DNA of 64,000 bases from Pseudomonas anguilliseptica (GTDB taxonomy: Bacteria > Pseudomonadota > Gammaproteobacteria > Pseudomonadales > Pseudomonadaceae). The stretch spans positions 682,001 through 746,000 of the forward strand of contig NZ_JAEIOI010000001.1 in assembly GCF_021375795.1 (NCBI RefSeq), written 5' to 3'. The stretch's first letter is position 1, and each line of letters starts with the position of its first letter. Of this stretch, positions 7,538-18,543 are shown piece by piece. The position numbers and the translations under genes were made by a program. The notes below the pieces were generated by a model. The model was not told where the DNA came from and did not search any database. It saw only the letters and a list, made by a program, of their open reading frames with translations.

Positions 7538-9069
7538 CCATTCGCCGGCTCGCCCTGATCCTGGGTGATCAGCTGTCATTCGACCTGCCCAGTCTGCAGG
7601 CCCTGGATTCGCAGCAGGACGCCGTGCTGCTCGCCGAGGTGGCGGCAGAGACCGACTATGTGCCACATCATCCGCAGAAGATCGCGCTGATCTTCAGTGC
7701 CATGCGCCATTTTGCCGAGGCTCTGCGTGAGCGCGGCTGGCGGGTGCATTACGTGACGCTGAACGATGCGCAGAACAGCGGCTCGCTGCCGGGTGAGTTG
7801 CGGCGCTGGGCGGCGCAGTTGCACGTGGCTGAGGTGCATATCACCGAGTGCGGCGAATGGCGGCTGGAGCAGGCGCTGCAGTCTTGCGGTCTGCCGATCA
7901 CCTGGCATGCAGACAGCCGCTTTATCTGCGGCCGGGGCGAGTTCGCGTGCTGGGCCGAGGGGCGCAAGCAGTTGCGCATGGAGTTCTTCTACCGCGAGAT
8001 GCGTCGCAAGACCGGTTTGCTGCTCAATGGCGACAGCACCCCGGTGGGCGGGGCGTGGAACTTCGATGCGGAAAACCGCAAGGCGCTGCCCAAGCAGATC
8101 AAGGCACCGATGACCGTGCGCTTTCCGGCGGATGGCATCACTCAGGAAGTATTGGTGCTGGTGGCCGAGCGCTTCAGTCATCACTACGGCAGCCTGGCAG
8201 CTTTCGATTACCCGGTAACCCACGCCGAAGCCGAGGCGCTGTGGCAGCACTTTCTCGATTTTGCCCTGCCGGCTTTTGGTGACTATCAGGACGCCATGGC
8301 CGTCGGTGAGCCGTTTCTGTTCCATGCGCGGATCAGCGCGGCGCTGAATATCGGCCTGCTGGATGTGCGCCGGCTGTGTGCGGATGTCGAGGCCGCCTAC
8401 TGGCGCGGACAGGTGCCGCTTAACGCTGCCGAGGGTTTTATCCGCCAGTTGATCGGCTGGCGCGAATACGTGCGTGGCATCTACTGGATGCACATGCCGG
8501 AGTACGCCGAGCGCAACGCCTTCGGCAACACGCGGCCGTTGCCGGAGTTCTACTGGACCGGAAAAACGCGGATGAAGTGCATGAGCCAGGCCATCGGCCA
8601 GACCCTGGAGCATGCCTATGCCCACCATATCCAGCGGCTGATGGTCACCGGCAACTTCGCCCTGCTGGCCGGTATCCAGCCCAGCCAGGTCTGCGACTGG
8701 TACCTGGCGGTGTATATGGACGCCTTCGACTGGGTCGAGCTGCCCAACACCCTGGGCATGGTCATGCATGCCGATGGCGGCTACCTGGGCTCCAAACCCT
8801 ATTGCGCCAGTGGTCAGTACATCAAGCGCATGTCCAATTACTGTGGCGACTGCGCTTATAAGGTCACGGAAAGCGTGGGTGAGCAGGCCTGCCCGTTTAA
8901 TGCGCTGTATTGGCATTTCCTCATGCGGCATCGCCAGCAGCTGTCAGGTAACCACCGCTTGGGCATGATCTATCGCGGCCTGGACAAGATGAGCGACGCC
9001 AAGCAGCAGGGCTTGTGGGCGCGCGGTGAGCAGTTGCTGGCGCGGCTGGATGCCGGTGAGGCGCTGTGA
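7534..9069 (+). CDS. Iron-sulfur cryptochrome/photolyase (PhrB/CryB-like, FeS-BCP group)
   Basis: A 511-residue flavoprotein of the prokaryotic (6-4) photolyase group, which repairs UV photoproducts using blue light, FAD, a lumazine-type antenna and a 4Fe-4S cluster. The opening [13 protein letters not shown], the [20 protein letters not shown] segment and the FAD-region [15 protein letters not shown] fit this group and not classical CPD photolyases. Four C-terminal cysteines can hold the cluster: [18 protein letters not shown] and EQACPFN. The ATG overlaps the end of the upstream nuclease fusion (ATGA) and the stop overlaps the DUF2256 start. The symbol is left empty because phrB is used for more than one enzyme. 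Confidence 0.92.
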   Translation: MTIRRLALILGDQLSFDLPSLQALDSQQDAVLLAEVAAETDYVPHHPQKIALIFSAMRHFAEALRERGWRVHYVTLNDAQNSGSLPGELRRWAAQLHVAEVHITECGEWRLEQALQSCGLPITWHADSRFICGRGEFACWAEGRKQLRMEFFYREMRRKTGLLLNGDSTPVGGAWNFDAENRKALPKQIKAPMTVRFPADGITQEVLVLVAERFSHHYGSLAAFDYPVTHAEAEALWQHFLDFALPAFGDYQDAMAVGEPFLFHARISAALNIGLLDVRRLCADVEAAYWRGQVPLNAAEGFIRQLIGWREYVRGIYWMHMPEYAERNAFGNTRPLPEFYWTGKTRMKCMSQAIGQTLEHAYAHHIQRLMVTGNFALLAGIQPSQVCDWYLAVYMDAFDWVELPNTLGMVMHADGGYLGSKPYCASGQYIKRMSNYCGDCAYKVTESVGEQACPFNALYWHFLMRHRQQLSGNHRLGMIYRGLDKMSDAKQQGLWARGEQLLARLDAGEAL

Positions 9070-9212
9070 AGAAGGCCGAATTGCCGATCAAGACTTGCGC
9101 GGTGTGCGGGCTGCCTTTCACTTGGCGCAAGAAATGGGCGCGCTGCTGGGATGAGGTGAAGTACTGCTCCGAGCGTTGTCGACGTCATCGTCAGGGTGCA
9201 GCAGGCGGGTAG
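9066..9212 (+). CDS. DUF2256 zinc-ribbon small protein
   Basis: A 48-residue gene with a GTG start at 9066 that overlaps the photolyase stop (GTGA). The protein reads [16 protein letters not shown], then [12 protein letters not shown], giving two CxxC-type pairs (CAVC and CSERC) suited to one zinc ion. DUF2256 genes are commonly found next to photolyase and cryptochrome genes. The overlap argues for translational coupling and a shared role, still undefined. Confidence 0.85.
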   Translation: MKKAELPIKTCAVCGLPFTWRKKWARCWDEVKYCSERCRRHRQGAAGG

Positions 9213-9273
9213 GGCGGGCAGGTTGTTTGTGCTAGGCTGGCCGACCTTTTTTAGCCCCTAGCGGAGCCGTGCT

Positions 9274-9891
9274 ATGTCCGAACTCAATCTCTCGACTGAC
9301 GAAACTCGCGTCAGCTACGGCATTGGCCGTCAGCTGGGTGGTCAGCTGCGCGACAACCCGCCGCCGGGCGTGAACCTGGACGCGATTCTGGCCGGCCTGA
9401 CTGACGCCTTCAACGGCCAGGCAAGCCGCGTCAGCGAAGCCGAACTGTCGGCCAGCTTCAAAGTTATCCGCGACATCATGCAAGCCGAAGCCGCTGCCAA
9501 GGCTGAAGCCGCTGCAGGTGCTGGCCTGGCATTCCTGGCTGAGAACGCCAAGCGTGATGGCATCACCGTACTGGCGTCCGGTCTGCAATACGAAGTGCTG
9601 ACCGCAGGCAGCGGCGCCAAGCCTTCCCGTGAAGACACCGTGCGTACCCATTACCACGGCACTCTGATCGACGGCAGCGTATTCGACAGCTCCTACGAGC
9701 GCGGTGAGCCGGCTGAGTTTCCGGTGGGCGGCGTGATCGCCGGCTGGACCGAAGCCCTGCAACTGATGAACGCTGGCAGCAAATGGCGCCTGTACGTGCC
9801 GAGCGAGCTGGCCTACGGCGCACAAGGCGTGGGCAGCATCCCGCCGCACAGCGTGCTGGTATTCGACGTGGAGCTGCTGGACGTTCTCTAA
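9274..9891 (+). CDS. fklB: FKBP-type peptidyl-prolyl cis-trans isomerase (FklB-like)
   Basis: A 205-residue protein with an N-terminal helical dimerisation region (residues 1-90, Ala/Glu-rich around 68-82) and a C-terminal FKBP domain (about 100-205). FKBP features include VRTHYHGTLIDGSVFDSSYERG, FPVGGVIAGWTEALQLM and PSELAYGAQG. No signal peptide is seen, so it should be cytosolic, as FklB is. It follows the photolyase/DUF2256 genes after a 61-base gap with its own ribosome site and is followed by a REP palindrome. Confidence 0.88.
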   Translation: MSELNLSTDETRVSYGIGRQLGGQLRDNPPPGVNLDAILAGLTDAFNGQASRVSEAELSASFKVIRDIMQAEAAAKAEAAAGAGLAFLAENAKRDGITVLASGLQYEVLTAGSGAKPSREDTVRTHYHGTLIDGSVFDSSYERGEPAEFPVGGVIAGWTEALQLMNAGSKWRLYVPSELAYGAQGVGSIPPHSVLVFDVELLDVL

Positions 9892-9909
9892 CGTTTAGTC
9901 GCTTCACCT

Positions 9910-9961
9910 TCGCGGGCATGCCCTGCTCCTACGCTCCAGTAGAAGCCGGCCATGCCCGCGA
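9910..9961. repeat. REP-type palindrome after fklB
   Basis: Arms TCGCGGGCATG (9910-9920) and CATGCCCGCGA (9951-9961) are perfect 11-bp complements. The inner part contains CTGCTCCTACG, typical of Pseudomonas REP sequences. It may also act as a terminator between the convergent genes. Confidence 0.7.
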
Positions 9962-9980
9962 TGCGTTTAAGCGCAGATAG

Positions 9981-10208
9981 TCAGGGGCGCAAGGCCCGGG
10001 CGTAGCAGTAGAGAAACAGATTGCGCACCAGCTCCTTGAGCACCAGCGGCTCGCTGGAATTCAGCTCGTGCAGATCCAGATCGCCCTGGTCGCGCAGCTC
10101 ATCCAAGGCGTCTTCCTTGAGCAGAGCACAGACTTCGCCGGTGTTGCGGTTGAGGATGCGCAGGTAAGGGTGCGGGCGGTCCAGCCAGGCATCGATCAGA
10201 TAGGTCAT
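9981..10208 (-). CDS. Small conserved protein behind a Fur-like box
   Basis: A 75-residue soluble protein, MTYLIDAWLDRPHPYLRILN..., with an acidic centre (EDALDELRDQGDLDLHEL). It corresponds in position and type to a small hypothetical gene found beside ispB in Pseudomonas. The start is supported by GGGAGATGA upstream. Just upstream of the gene lies a good match to a Fur box, so it is probably expressed in iron starvation. No biochemical function is recognised. Confidence 0.75.
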   Translation of the reverse strand: MTYLIDAWLDRPHPYLRILNRNTGEVCALLKEDALDELRDQGDLDLHELNSSEPLVLKELVRNLFLYCYARALRP

Positions 10209-10232
10209 GACTCATCTCCCTTCAAGTGGTTA

Positions 10233-10251
10233 GATGAGAATAATTCTTATT
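10233..10251 (-). promoter_or_regulatory. Candidate Fur box
   Basis: GATGAGAATAATTCTTATT agrees at about 13 of 19 positions with the Fur consensus GATAATGATAATCATTATC. Its core is AGAATAATTCT, a perfect palindrome. It lies 25 bases upstream of the small gene's start codon. Confidence 0.65.
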
Positions 10252-10318
10252 GTATTTATAGCAAGACTTAATCGCTGCCTTTTGTCGTGCGGTGGGGTTG
10301 TAGCGGATCGTGGGCAAT

Positions 10319-10350
10319 AAAAAGCCCGCCATATGGGCGGGCTTTTGTTT
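10319..10350 (-). terminator. Terminator of ispB
   Basis: Arms AAAAGCCCGCC and GGGCGGGCTTTT surround ATAT; read on the minus strand it follows the ispB stop and ends in a T run. Confidence 0.8.
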
Positions 10351-10362
10351 GCTCAGGCGGCT

Positions 10363-11331
10363 TTAGTGCGTGCGGGCTACGGCAAAGCGGCTGAGTTCGA
10401 TCAGGGCGTCGCGGTATTCGCTGGCGGGCAATGCATCCAGGCAGGCGATGGCGCGCTCGGCGTAATCGCGTGCCTGTTGAGCGGTGTAGTCCAGTGCGCC
10501 GGCAGCCTCCACGGCGTTGCGGATGCTCTCCAGATCCTCAATGCCGCCTTTCTGGATCGCCTGGCGTACCAGTGCGGCCTGTTCGGGCGTGCCTTCGCGC
10601 ATGGTGTAGATCAGTGGCAGAGTCGGTTTGCCTTCGGCCAGGTCGTCACCGACGTTCTTGCCCAGGGTGCTGGCATCGCCCTTGTAGTCGAGCAGGTCGT
10701 CGACCAGTTGGAAGGCCACGCCAAGATGATCACCAAAGGTGCGCAGGGCTTCGCTCTGTTCGGTGCTGGCACCGGCCAGTGCCGCTGCGCTATGGGTTGA
10801 CGCCTCGAAGAGCATCGCGGTCTTGCCGCGGATGACTTCCATATAGGTTTCTTCGGTGGTGCTGGCGTCGCGGATCTTCGACAGCTGCAGCACTTCACCT
10901 TCGGCAATCACGCGCGTTGCCTTGGAGAGGATCTTCATCACCGGCATGGAGCCGAGTTCGACCATCATTTCGAAGGAGCGCGAATAAAGGAAGTCGCCGA
11001 CCAGTACGCTCGGCGCATTGCCCCACTGGGCGTTCGCGGTGCTGCGGCCGCGGCGCATGTCGGACATGTCGACCACGTCGTCGTGCAGCAAAGTGGCGGT
11101 GTGCAGAAATTCGATGGTAGCGGCGAGCAGGCGCAGGTTGTCGCCTTCAATGCCCAGGGCCTTGCCGCTGAGCAGAACCAGTAGCGGACGCAGGCGTTTG
11201 CCGCCAGCGGAGATAATATAGTCGCCGATCTTCTCTACCAGCGGTACGCGCGACACCAGTTGGGCGCGGATGATGCCGTCGACGGCGGTAAAGTCATCCG
11301 CCACCACGCGGTAGAAAGCCTGGGGTTGCAT
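10363..11331 (-). CDS. ispB: Octaprenyl/polyprenyl diphosphate synthase
   Basis: A 322-residue trans-prenyltransferase that makes the ubiquinone side chain from farnesyl diphosphate and isopentenyl diphosphate. Both Asp-rich metal motifs are present: LLHDDVVDMSDMRRG and FQLVDDLLDYKGD. The substrate-binding GGKRLRPLLVLL lies near the start. I place the start at the ATG giving MQPQAFYRVV; an upstream GTG adds three residues. It is divergent from rplU-rpmA, the usual arrangement in gammaproteobacteria. Confidence 0.95.
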   Translation of the reverse strand: MQPQAFYRVVADDFTAVDGIIRAQLVSRVPLVEKIGDYIISAGGKRLRPLLVLLSGKALGIEGDNLRLLAATIEFLHTATLLHDDVVDMSDMRRGRSTANAQWGNAPSVLVGDFLYSRSFEMMVELGSMPVMKILSKATRVIAEGEVLQLSKIRDASTTEETYMEVIRGKTAMLFEASTHSAAALAGASTEQSEALRTFGDHLGVAFQLVDDLLDYKGDASTLGKNVGDDLAEGKPTLPLIYTMREGTPEQAALVRQAIQKGGIEDLESIRNAVEAAGALDYTAQQARDYAERAIACLDALPASEYRDALIELSRFAVARTH

Positions 11332-11422
11332 CGCTTGCACCTGCTACTCATGGGTTGCGCGGCATGCTAGGGGGCAGGGTAGGGGCTGTCAAGGCGAGTG
11401 GCTGGGCGTGAGTGCCTGGGTC

Positions 11423-11451
11423 TTGCGTCGTGCGGGCGGCTTGCGTACAAT
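11423..11451 (+). promoter_or_regulatory. Promoter of rplU-rpmA
   Basis: TTGCGT (11423-11428) and TACAAT (11446-11451) are separated by 17 bases. They are followed by a GC-rich start region and a leader of about 130 bases before rplU. Confidence 0.65.
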
Positions 11452-11588
11452 CGCGCACCCTGAACTTCCCCCTGGGTATTTCCCTGCCTTACGCAATTGC
11501 AAGGGTGTCCTTCCGGCCCCAAGCAGCCATGCCAGCCGACACTTATTCCTATAAAGCGCTGGGTGAGCAGGATTAACGGAGATTTACC

Positions 11589-11900
11589 ATGTACGCAGTA
11601 ATTGTTACTGGTGGCAAGCAATACAAAGTCACCGAAGGCGAATTCCTCAAGGTCGAAAAACTCGAGCTGGCCACTGGCGCAGCTGTGACTTTTGACCGTG
11701 TTCTGCTGGTCGGCAATGGCGACGACGTAAAAATCGGCGCTCCGGTTGTTGACGGTGCCAAAGTTGTGGCTGAAGTGGTTGCTCAAGGCCGTCACGACAA
11801 GGTCACCATCATCAAGTTCCGTCGTCGTAAGCATCACATGAAGCGCCAGGGCCACCGTCAGTGGTACACCGAGATCAAAATCACCGGTATCCAGGCCTGA
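11589..11900 (+). CDS. rplU: 50S ribosomal protein L21
   Basis: A 103-residue large-subunit protein, full length. [25 protein letters not shown] and the C-terminal [22 protein letters not shown] are diagnostic. It binds 23S rRNA. It is the first gene of the rplU-rpmA operon, with 39 bases to rpmA; ribosome site GGAG precedes ATTTACC and the ATG. Confidence 0.98.
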   Translation: MYAVIVTGGKQYKVTEGEFLKVEKLELATGAAVTFDRVLLVGNGDDVKIGAPVVDGAKVVAEVVAQGRHDKVTIIKFRRRKHHMKRQGHRQWYTEIKITGIQA

Positions 11901-11939
11901 TTCGTTTCGGTCTGATCCCTTTATAGGAGTATTGAACTC

Positions 11940-12197
11940 ATGGCACACAAAAAAGCTGGCGGTAGTACCCGCAACGGTCGCGACTCAGAAGCCAAACGAC
12001 TTGGCGTGAAGATGTATGGCGGCCAGGCTATCAAAGCAGGCAACATCATCGTGCGTCAGCGCGGCACCCAGTTCCACGCCGGTTACGGCGTTGGCATGGG
12101 TAAAGATCACACCCTCTTCGCGAAAATCGAAGGCGTGATCAAGTTTGAAGTAAAAGGCGCGTTCAACCGCCGTTACGTGAGCGTCGTTGCGGCTTAA
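11940..12197 (+). CDS. rpmA: 50S ribosomal protein L27
   Basis: An 85-residue protein with [24 protein letters not shown] at the start and the conserved [13 protein letters not shown] and [11 protein letters not shown]. Its N-terminus reaches the peptidyl transferase centre. The N-terminal Met-Ala arrangement is the Gram-negative form without a cleaved prosequence. A terminator follows. Confidence 0.98.
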   Translation: MAHKKAGGSTRNGRDSEAKRLGVKMYGGQAIKAGNIIVRQRGTQFHAGYGVGMGKDHTLFAKIEGVIKFEVKGAFNRRYVSVVAA

Positions 12198-12213
12198 TTG
12201 CGCGACTGCTGGG

Positions 12214-12245
12214 AAAGCCCCGTCCATGCGACGGGGCTTTTTTGT
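12214..12245 (+). terminator. Terminator of rplU-rpmA
   Basis: Arms AAAGCCCCGTC and GACGGGGCTTT (the right arm preceded by CATGC) are followed by a T run. It implies that obgE needs its own promoter. Confidence 0.85.
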
Positions 12246-12330
12246 TTCTTGGGGTTCTTGCCAAACTGTCCTGGGTGTTAGCGTTCGATTTGAATGCAGG
12301 TCAATTTTGCAAGAACCTAGTGTTTCTCGT

Positions 12331-13708
<1,378 letters not shown>

Positions 13709-13716
13709 GCAACTAC

Positions 13717-13744
13717 AAAACGCCGCTTAATTGCGGCGTTTTTG
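13717..13744 (+). terminator. Terminator after obgE
   Basis: Arms AAAACGCCGC and GCGGCGTTTT around TTAATT, followed by T residues. Confidence 0.85.
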
Positions 13745-13776
13745 TAATCACAGGTCGCGGCTAGGGTTGGATGATC

Positions 13777-14895
13777 ATGCGTGACAAGGTAACCGGTGCT
13801 CAGCGCTGGGTGGTGAAGATTGGCAGTGCGTTGCTGACGGCCGATGGTCGTGGTCTGGATCGGGCTGCCATGGCGGTATGGGTCAAGCAGATGGTCGCGC
13901 TGCGTGAGCAGGGCGTCGAGTTGGTGTTGGTGTCTTCCGGTGCAGTGGCGGCGGGGATGAGCAAGCTGGGCTGGAGCGCGCGTCCGAGCGCCATGCATGA
14001 GCTGCAAGCGGCTGCGGCGATCGGTCAGATGGTGCTGGTGCAGGCCTGGGAATCGAGTTTTGCCGAGCACGGCCGGCGCACCGCGCAGATTCTACTGACT
14101 CACGACGATCTCTCGGACCGCAAGCGTTACCTGAATGCGCGCAGTACCTTGCGCACGCTGGTTGATCTGGATGTCGTGCCGGTGATCAATGAGAACGACA
14201 CTGTGGTCACTGATGAGATCCGCTTTGGCGACAACGACACGTTGGCTGCATTGGTGGCCAATCTGGTCGAGGCTGACCTGCTGGTAATCCTTACCGACCG
14301 TGACGGCATGTATAACGCCGACCCGCGACATAACCCTGATGCTGAGCTGATTTTTGAGGCGCGCGCCGATGACCCTGCACTGGATGCTGTCGCTGGCGGT
14401 GTCGGTGGCGCCCTGGGGCGTGGCGGTATGCAAACCAAGCTGCGTGCGGCGCGCCTGGCTGCGCGTTCTGGTGCGCATACGGTGATCGTGGGTGGTGCGA
14501 TTGAACAGGTGCTGGCGCGGCTCAAGGCTGGTGAGCGGCTGGGTACGTTGTTGGCGCCTGAGCGCGGCATGCTGGCTGCGCGTAAGCAATGGCTGGCCGG
14601 GCATCTGCAGACGCGCGGCACGCTGGTGCTCGACGATGGCGCGGTCAAGGCGCTGGCCACTGGTACCAAGAGCTTGTTGCCGGTGGGTGTCAAGGCGGTG
14701 CAGGGTAGCTTCCGGCGTGGCGAGATGGTCGTGTGCGTGGCGGCAGATGGTCGTGAGATTGCTCGTGGCCTGGTCAACTACAGCGCGCTTGAGGCGCAAA
14801 AGATCATTGGCCAGCCCTCCGATGCCATCGAGAAGCTGCTGGGGTATGTTGACGAACCCGAGTTGGTGCATCGGGATAATTTGATCCTGGTATGA
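13777..14895 (+). CDS. proB: Glutamate 5-kinase
   Basis: A 372-residue enzyme that phosphorylates glutamate in the first step of proline synthesis. The amino-acid kinase domain (about 1-260) shows [39 protein letters not shown] and the Gly-rich [15 protein letters not shown]. The C-terminal PUA domain covers about 275-370. I use the ATG at 13777 ([11 protein letters not shown]), which gives the usual length; ATG 13771 adds two residues. It lies alone between obgE and creA, as in other Pseudomonas. Confidence 0.95.
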   Translation: MRDKVTGAQRWVVKIGSALLTADGRGLDRAAMAVWVKQMVALREQGVELVLVSSGAVAAGMSKLGWSARPSAMHELQAAAAIGQMVLVQAWESSFAEHGRRTAQILLTHDDLSDRKRYLNARSTLRTLVDLDVVPVINENDTVVTDEIRFGDNDTLAALVANLVEADLLVILTDRDGMYNADPRHNPDAELIFEARADDPALDAVAGGVGGALGRGGMQTKLRAARLAARSGAHTVIVGGAIEQVLARLKAGERLGTLLAPERGMLAARKQWLAGHLQTRGTLVLDDGAVKALATGTKSLLPVGVKAVQGSFRRGEMVVCVAADGREIARGLVNYSALEAQKIIGQPSDAIEKLLGYVDEPELVHRDNLILV

Positions 14896-14905
14896 GGGGA
14901 AGTTG

Positions 14906-15370
14906 ATGCGAGTACTAAAGGGATTGCTGGGTGTGCTGGTGCTGTTGCCCGGGTTGGTGGCGGCTGAGCAGATTGGTGAAGTGTCGACGGTGTTCAAAAT
15001 AATGGGGCCGAACGACAAGATTGTCGTCGAGGCCTTTGATGATCCGAAGGTGGCGGGGGTGACCTGCTACCTGTCGCGCGCTAAGACTGGTGGGGTCAAG
15101 GGTGGTCTAGGTCTGGCCGAGGATCGTGCCGAAGCCTCGATTGCCTGTCGTCAGGTGGGGCCGATCAGCTTTCTGGATAAGCTCAAAGAGGGCGAAGAGG
15201 TGTTTCGTGAGCGCACTTCGCTGGTATTCAAGACCATGCAGGTGGTGCGTTTTTTCGATCAGAGGCGCAATACCCTGGTCTATCTGGTCTACAGCGATCG
15301 GGTAATTGAAGGTAGTCCGCAGAATGCGGTGACCGCCATCCCGATTCTGCCCTGGCCGGAAAAGCCCTGA
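14906..15370 (+). CDS. creA: CreA family exported protein
   Basis: A 154-residue protein with a Sec signal peptide ([20 protein letters not shown], cleavage before EQIGEV). The mature part contains [20 protein letters not shown] and two cysteines in the usual CreA positions ([13 protein letters not shown]). CreA is a conserved periplasmic protein of unknown biochemical role. It starts 10 bases after proB and is closed by a strong terminator, so it is probably cotranscribed with proB. Confidence 0.88.
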   Translation: MRVLKGLLGVLVLLPGLVAAEQIGEVSTVFKIMGPNDKIVVEAFDDPKVAGVTCYLSRAKTGGVKGGLGLAEDRAEASIACRQVGPISFLDKLKEGEEVFRERTSLVFKTMQVVRFFDQRRNTLVYLVYSDRVIEGSPQNAVTAIPILPWPEKP

Positions 15371-15386
15371 GCTGAGTGCTGTGATT

Positions 15387-15419
15387 GAAAAAAAGCCCGA
15401 AACCATTCGGGTTTTTTTA
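15387..15419. terminator. Terminator after creA
   Basis: Arms AAAAAAAGCCCGAA and TTCGGGTTTTTTT surround ACCA. It is usable in both directions. Confidence 0.85.
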
Positions 15420-15439
15420 TGGGGGTATTTTTCAGGCAA

Positions 15440-15468
15440 TAAAAAACCGGCGTTTAAGCCGGTTTTTC
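15440..15468 (-). terminator. Terminator after rpsT
   Basis: Arms AAAAAACCGGC and GCCGGTTTTT surround GTTTAA, next to the rpsT stop on the minus strand. Confidence 0.8.
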
Positions 15469-15493
15469 AAGAACAGCAGCGAGTGCTTGCAGC

Positions 15494-15772
15494 TTAGGCT
15501 GCAGCAGCTTCGCCCAGGGCCTTGATGTGGCCATTCAGGCGGCTCTTGTGGCGAGCTGCTTTGTTCTTGTGGATGATGCCTTTGTCGGCCATACGGTCGA
15601 TTACCGGCACAGCCAGGGTGTAGGCGTTTTTAGCCAGATCGAGGTCTTTGGCTTCGATAGCCTTGACCACGTTCTTGATGTAGGTACGAACCATGGAGCG
15701 CTGGCTGGCGTTATGGCTACGACGCTTCTCAGCCTGTTTTGCGCGTTTTTTGGCAGAAGGTGTATTGGCCAC
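15494..15772 (-). CDS. rpsT: 30S ribosomal protein S20
   Basis: A 92-residue basic protein that binds 16S r[23 protein letters not shown] at the start and [18 protein letters not shown] near the end. The start must be non-ATG. GTG at 15772 gives the family N-terminus (M-ANTPSAKK) and has GAGGAGC upstream; a TTG two codons earlier is less likely. Rare start codons on rpsT are known from E. coli, where they serve expression control. It is divergent from murJ. Confidence 0.95.
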   Translation of the reverse strand: MANTPSAKKRAKQAEKRRSHNASQRSMVRTYIKNVVKAIEAKDLDLAKNAYTLAVPVIDRMADKGIIHKNKAARHKSRLNGHIKALGEAAAA

Positions 15773-15948
15773 CGTCAAGCTCCTCGAAAAAACTGGGGGG
15801 TTACAAACAAATAAGGCCGCGAATCATGCCGATATGAGGGAGTGCTGTCAAGCCTGTTGGCTTTTCCCTGTGCTGGCCTGACCAGTGGCGGCCCGTTACA
15901 CTCGACGCCTTTGTGCGCCAGTGCTGGTTTGCGGAGCCGGGATATTAC

Positions 15949-17493
15949 ATGAATTTGCTCAAGTCGTTGGCCGCTGTCAGCTCCATGACCATGCTTTCGC
16001 GTGTGCTGGGCTTCGTGCGCGATACCATCATCGCCCGCACCTTCGGCGCTGGCGTGGCCTCGGACGCTTTTGTGGTGGCGTTCAAATTACCCAACCTGTT
16101 GCGCCGGATCTTTGCCGAGGGCGCATTTTCCCAGGCTTTTGTGCCGATTCTGGCTGAGTACAAAACCCAGCAGGGCGATGAGGCGGCGCGCACCTTCCTG
16201 GCTTACGTGAGCGGTTTGCTGACCCTGGTGCTGGCGCTGGTGACCTTTATCGGTATTCTGGCGGCGCCCTGGATTGTCTGGATATCTGCGCCGGGTTTTG
16301 CAGATGAGGTGGAGCGCTTTGCACTGACCACTGATCTGCTGCGCATTACCTTTCCTTATATTCTGCTGATCTCCCTGTCTTCGCTGGCCGGCGCGGTGCT
16401 CAATACCTGGAACCGCTTTTCGGTGCCTGCCTTTGTGCCGACGTTGCTGAATATCAGCATGATCGTCTTCGCCCTGTTTCTGACGCCCTATTTCGATCCG
16501 CCAATCATGGCGCTGGGCTGGGCGGTGCTGGTGGGTGGTTTGGCGCAGCTGCTGTTTCAGCTGCCGCATCTACACAAGATCGGCATGCTGGTGCTGCCAC
16601 GCCTGAATCTCAAGGACGCCGGCGTATGGCGCGTGGTCAAGCAGATGGGGCCGGCGATCTTCGGGGTGTCGGTCAGCCAGATTTCGCTGATCATCAATAC
16701 CGTCTTCGCGTCCTTTCTGGTCGCAGGTTCCGTGTCCTGGATGTATTACGCCGACCGTCTGATGGAGTTGCCGGCCGGTGTGCTCGGTGTGGCGCTCGGG
16801 ACCATCCTGCTGCCGGCTTTATCGAAAACCCATGCTGGCGCCAGTCGTGAGGACTACTCCAAGTTGCTCGATTGGGGGCTGCGTCTTTGTCTGGTATTGG
16901 CGCTGCCCAGTGCGGTGGCGCTGGCGATCATTTCCGAGCCGCTGATTGCCTCGCTGTTTCAGTACGGCAAATTCACTGCTGCCGATACCTTGATGACCCA
17001 GCGCGCTTTGATTGCCTACTCGCTGGGTTTGGTCGGGATCATTCTGGTGAAGATTCTTGCCCCGGCCTTCTACGCCCAGCAGAACATCAAGACGCCGGTG
17101 CGTATCGGTCTGGTGACGCTGCTGGCAACCCAGGCGATGAATGTGCTGTTTATCTTCGTGATTCCCTTGGCGCATGCCGGCTTGGCGCTGGCCATCGGTT
17201 TGGCCGCTTGTCTGAATGCGGGCTTGTTGTACTGGCAGCTGCGCAAACGTGACATGTTTCAGCCACAGCCCGGATGGGCGCTATTCCTCTGCAAGCTGAT
17301 GTTGGCGTTATCGACGATGGTGGGTGTGCTGCTACTGGCCATGCAGCAGCTGCCCGCCTGGGCGGACGGCACCATGCTTTGGCGTTTGCTACGCCTGGGG
17401 GGGCTGGTTAGCGTGGGTATGTTGGCCTATTTGGCCGTGCTGGCGCTGCTGGGTTTTCGTTTGAAGGACTTTGCGCGCCGCAGCGTGCTCTGA
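15949..17493 (+). CDS. murJ: Lipid II flippase MurJ (MviN)
   Basis: A 514-residue MOP-superfamily membrane protein with about 14 transmembrane helices that moves lipid II across the inner membrane for peptidoglycan synthesis. The N-terminal [22 protein letters not shown], the [20 protein letters not shown] segment and [21 protein letters not shown] are MurJ hallmarks. The start ATG 15949 ([12 protein letters not shown]) gives the standard length. Downstream lies ribF, as usual in Pseudomonas. Confidence 0.95.
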   Translation: MNLLKSLAAVSSMTMLSRVLGFVRDTIIARTFGAGVASDAFVVAFKLPNLLRRIFAEGAFSQAFVPILAEYKTQQGDEAARTFLAYVSGLLTLVLALVTFIGILAAPWIVWISAPGFADEVERFALTTDLLRITFPYILLISLSSLAGAVLNTWNRFSVPAFVPTLLNISMIVFALFLTPYFDPPIMALGWAVLVGGLAQLLFQLPHLHKIGMLVLPRLNLKDAGVWRVVKQMGPAIFGVSVSQISLIINTVFASFLVAGSVSWMYYADRLMELPAGVLGVALGTILLPALSKTHAGASREDYSKLLDWGLRLCLVLALPSAVALAIISEPLIASLFQYGKFTAADTLMTQRALIAYSLGLVGIILVKILAPAFYAQQNIKTPVRIGLVTLLATQAMNVLFIFVIPLAHAGLALAIGLAACLNAGLLYWQLRKRDMFQPQPGWALFLCKLMLALSTMVGVLLLAMQQLPAWADGTMLWRLLRLGGLVSVGMLAYLAVLALLGFRLKDFARRSVL

Positions 17494-17569
17494 TGGCGGC
17501 TGATTTGCCGCCTGTTGTCCGCTGCGTGGTGTGCGTATAATCGGCCACTTTATGAGCAAGAAGCGCGCT

Positions 17570-18496
17570 ATGCAGCTGGTTCGAGGCCTACACAATCTGC
17601 GGCCCCAACATCGGGGCTGTGTTGCCACCATCGGTAATTTCGACGGCGTCCATCGTGGCCATCAGGCCATTTTGGCGCGTTTGCGTGAGCGTTCCGCCGA
17701 ACTTGGTGTGCCCAGCTGTGTGTTGATTTTCGAGCCGCAGCCGCGCGAGTTCTTTGCTCCGGATGCGGCACCGGCCCGCTTGGCACGGCTACGTGACAAG
17801 GTCGCTTTGCTCGCGGCCGAGGGCGTTGATCGGGTTTTGTGCCTGAGTTTCAACCGGCGTTTACGCGAGCTCAGTGCTGCCGAGTTCGTCGACCGTGTGT
17901 TAGTGGAAGGCCTTGGCGTGCAGCACCTGGAAGTGGGCGACGATTTCCGTTTTGGCTGTGATCGGGCAGGTGATTTTGCCTTCCTGGCCGAAGCTGGTGA
18001 GCGCGAAGGCTTTAGCGTCGAGGCCGCCACCACGGTTGAGTTGGATGGCATTCGTGTCAGCAGTACGCGGGTGCGTGAGGCTCTGGACGTGGGTGATTTC
18101 GCCCTGGCGCAACACCTGCTCGGGCGACCTTTCCAGATTGCCGGGCGTGTCCTGCATGGACAGAAACTGGGGCGTCAGCTGGATGCGCCGACTGCCAATG
18201 TGCAACTCAAGCGCAAGCGGGTGCCGCTCAAGGGCGTGTACCTGGTGAGCACCGAGATTGATGGCCAAACCTGGCCGGGGGTTGCCAACATTGGTGTGCG
18301 CCCAAGCGTGGCCGGTGATGGCCGCGCTCATCTGGAAGTGCATTTGCTGGACTTTGCCGGTGATTTATATGGCCGGCGTTTGACGGTGGCTTTCCACCAC
18401 AAGCTGCGCGATGAGCAGCGTTTCGCCTCCCTTGAGGCATTGAAAACGGCTATTGCTGCCGATATTGCTGCCGCCCGTGCCCATTGGCGCGTTTAA
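17570..18496 (+). CDS. ribF: Bifunctional riboflavin kinase / FAD synthetase
   Basis: A 308-residue enzyme producing FMN and FAD. The N-terminal FAD synthetase domain (about 15-165) shows [14 protein letters not shown] and [11 protein letters not shown] and the SSTRVREAL motif. The C-terminal riboflavin kinase domain (about 180-305) shows GKL-region and PTANVQLK and [10 protein letters not shown]. The start at ATG 17570 ([10 protein letters not shown]) gives the family N-terminus; an in-frame ATG at 17552 is possible. It opens the ribF-ileS-lspA-fkpB-ispH gene string; a TATAAT at 17536-17541 may belong to its promoter. Confidence 0.95.
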   Translation: MQLVRGLHNLRPQHRGCVATIGNFDGVHRGHQAILARLRERSAELGVPSCVLIFEPQPREFFAPDAAPARLARLRDKVALLAAEGVDRVLCLSFNRRLRELSAAEFVDRVLVEGLGVQHLEVGDDFRFGCDRAGDFAFLAEAGEREGFSVEAATTVELDGIRVSSTRVREALDVGDFALAQHLLGRPFQIAGRVLHGQKLGRQLDAPTANVQLKRKRVPLKGVYLVSTEIDGQTWPGVANIGVRPSVAGDGRAHLEVHLLDFAGDLYGRRLTVAFHHKLRDEQRFASLEALKTAIAADIAAARAHWRV

Positions 18497-18543
18497 GCCC
18501 CGGTTTCAAGTGCCGGGTGCCAATCGCTTACGAAGAGCCTGAA

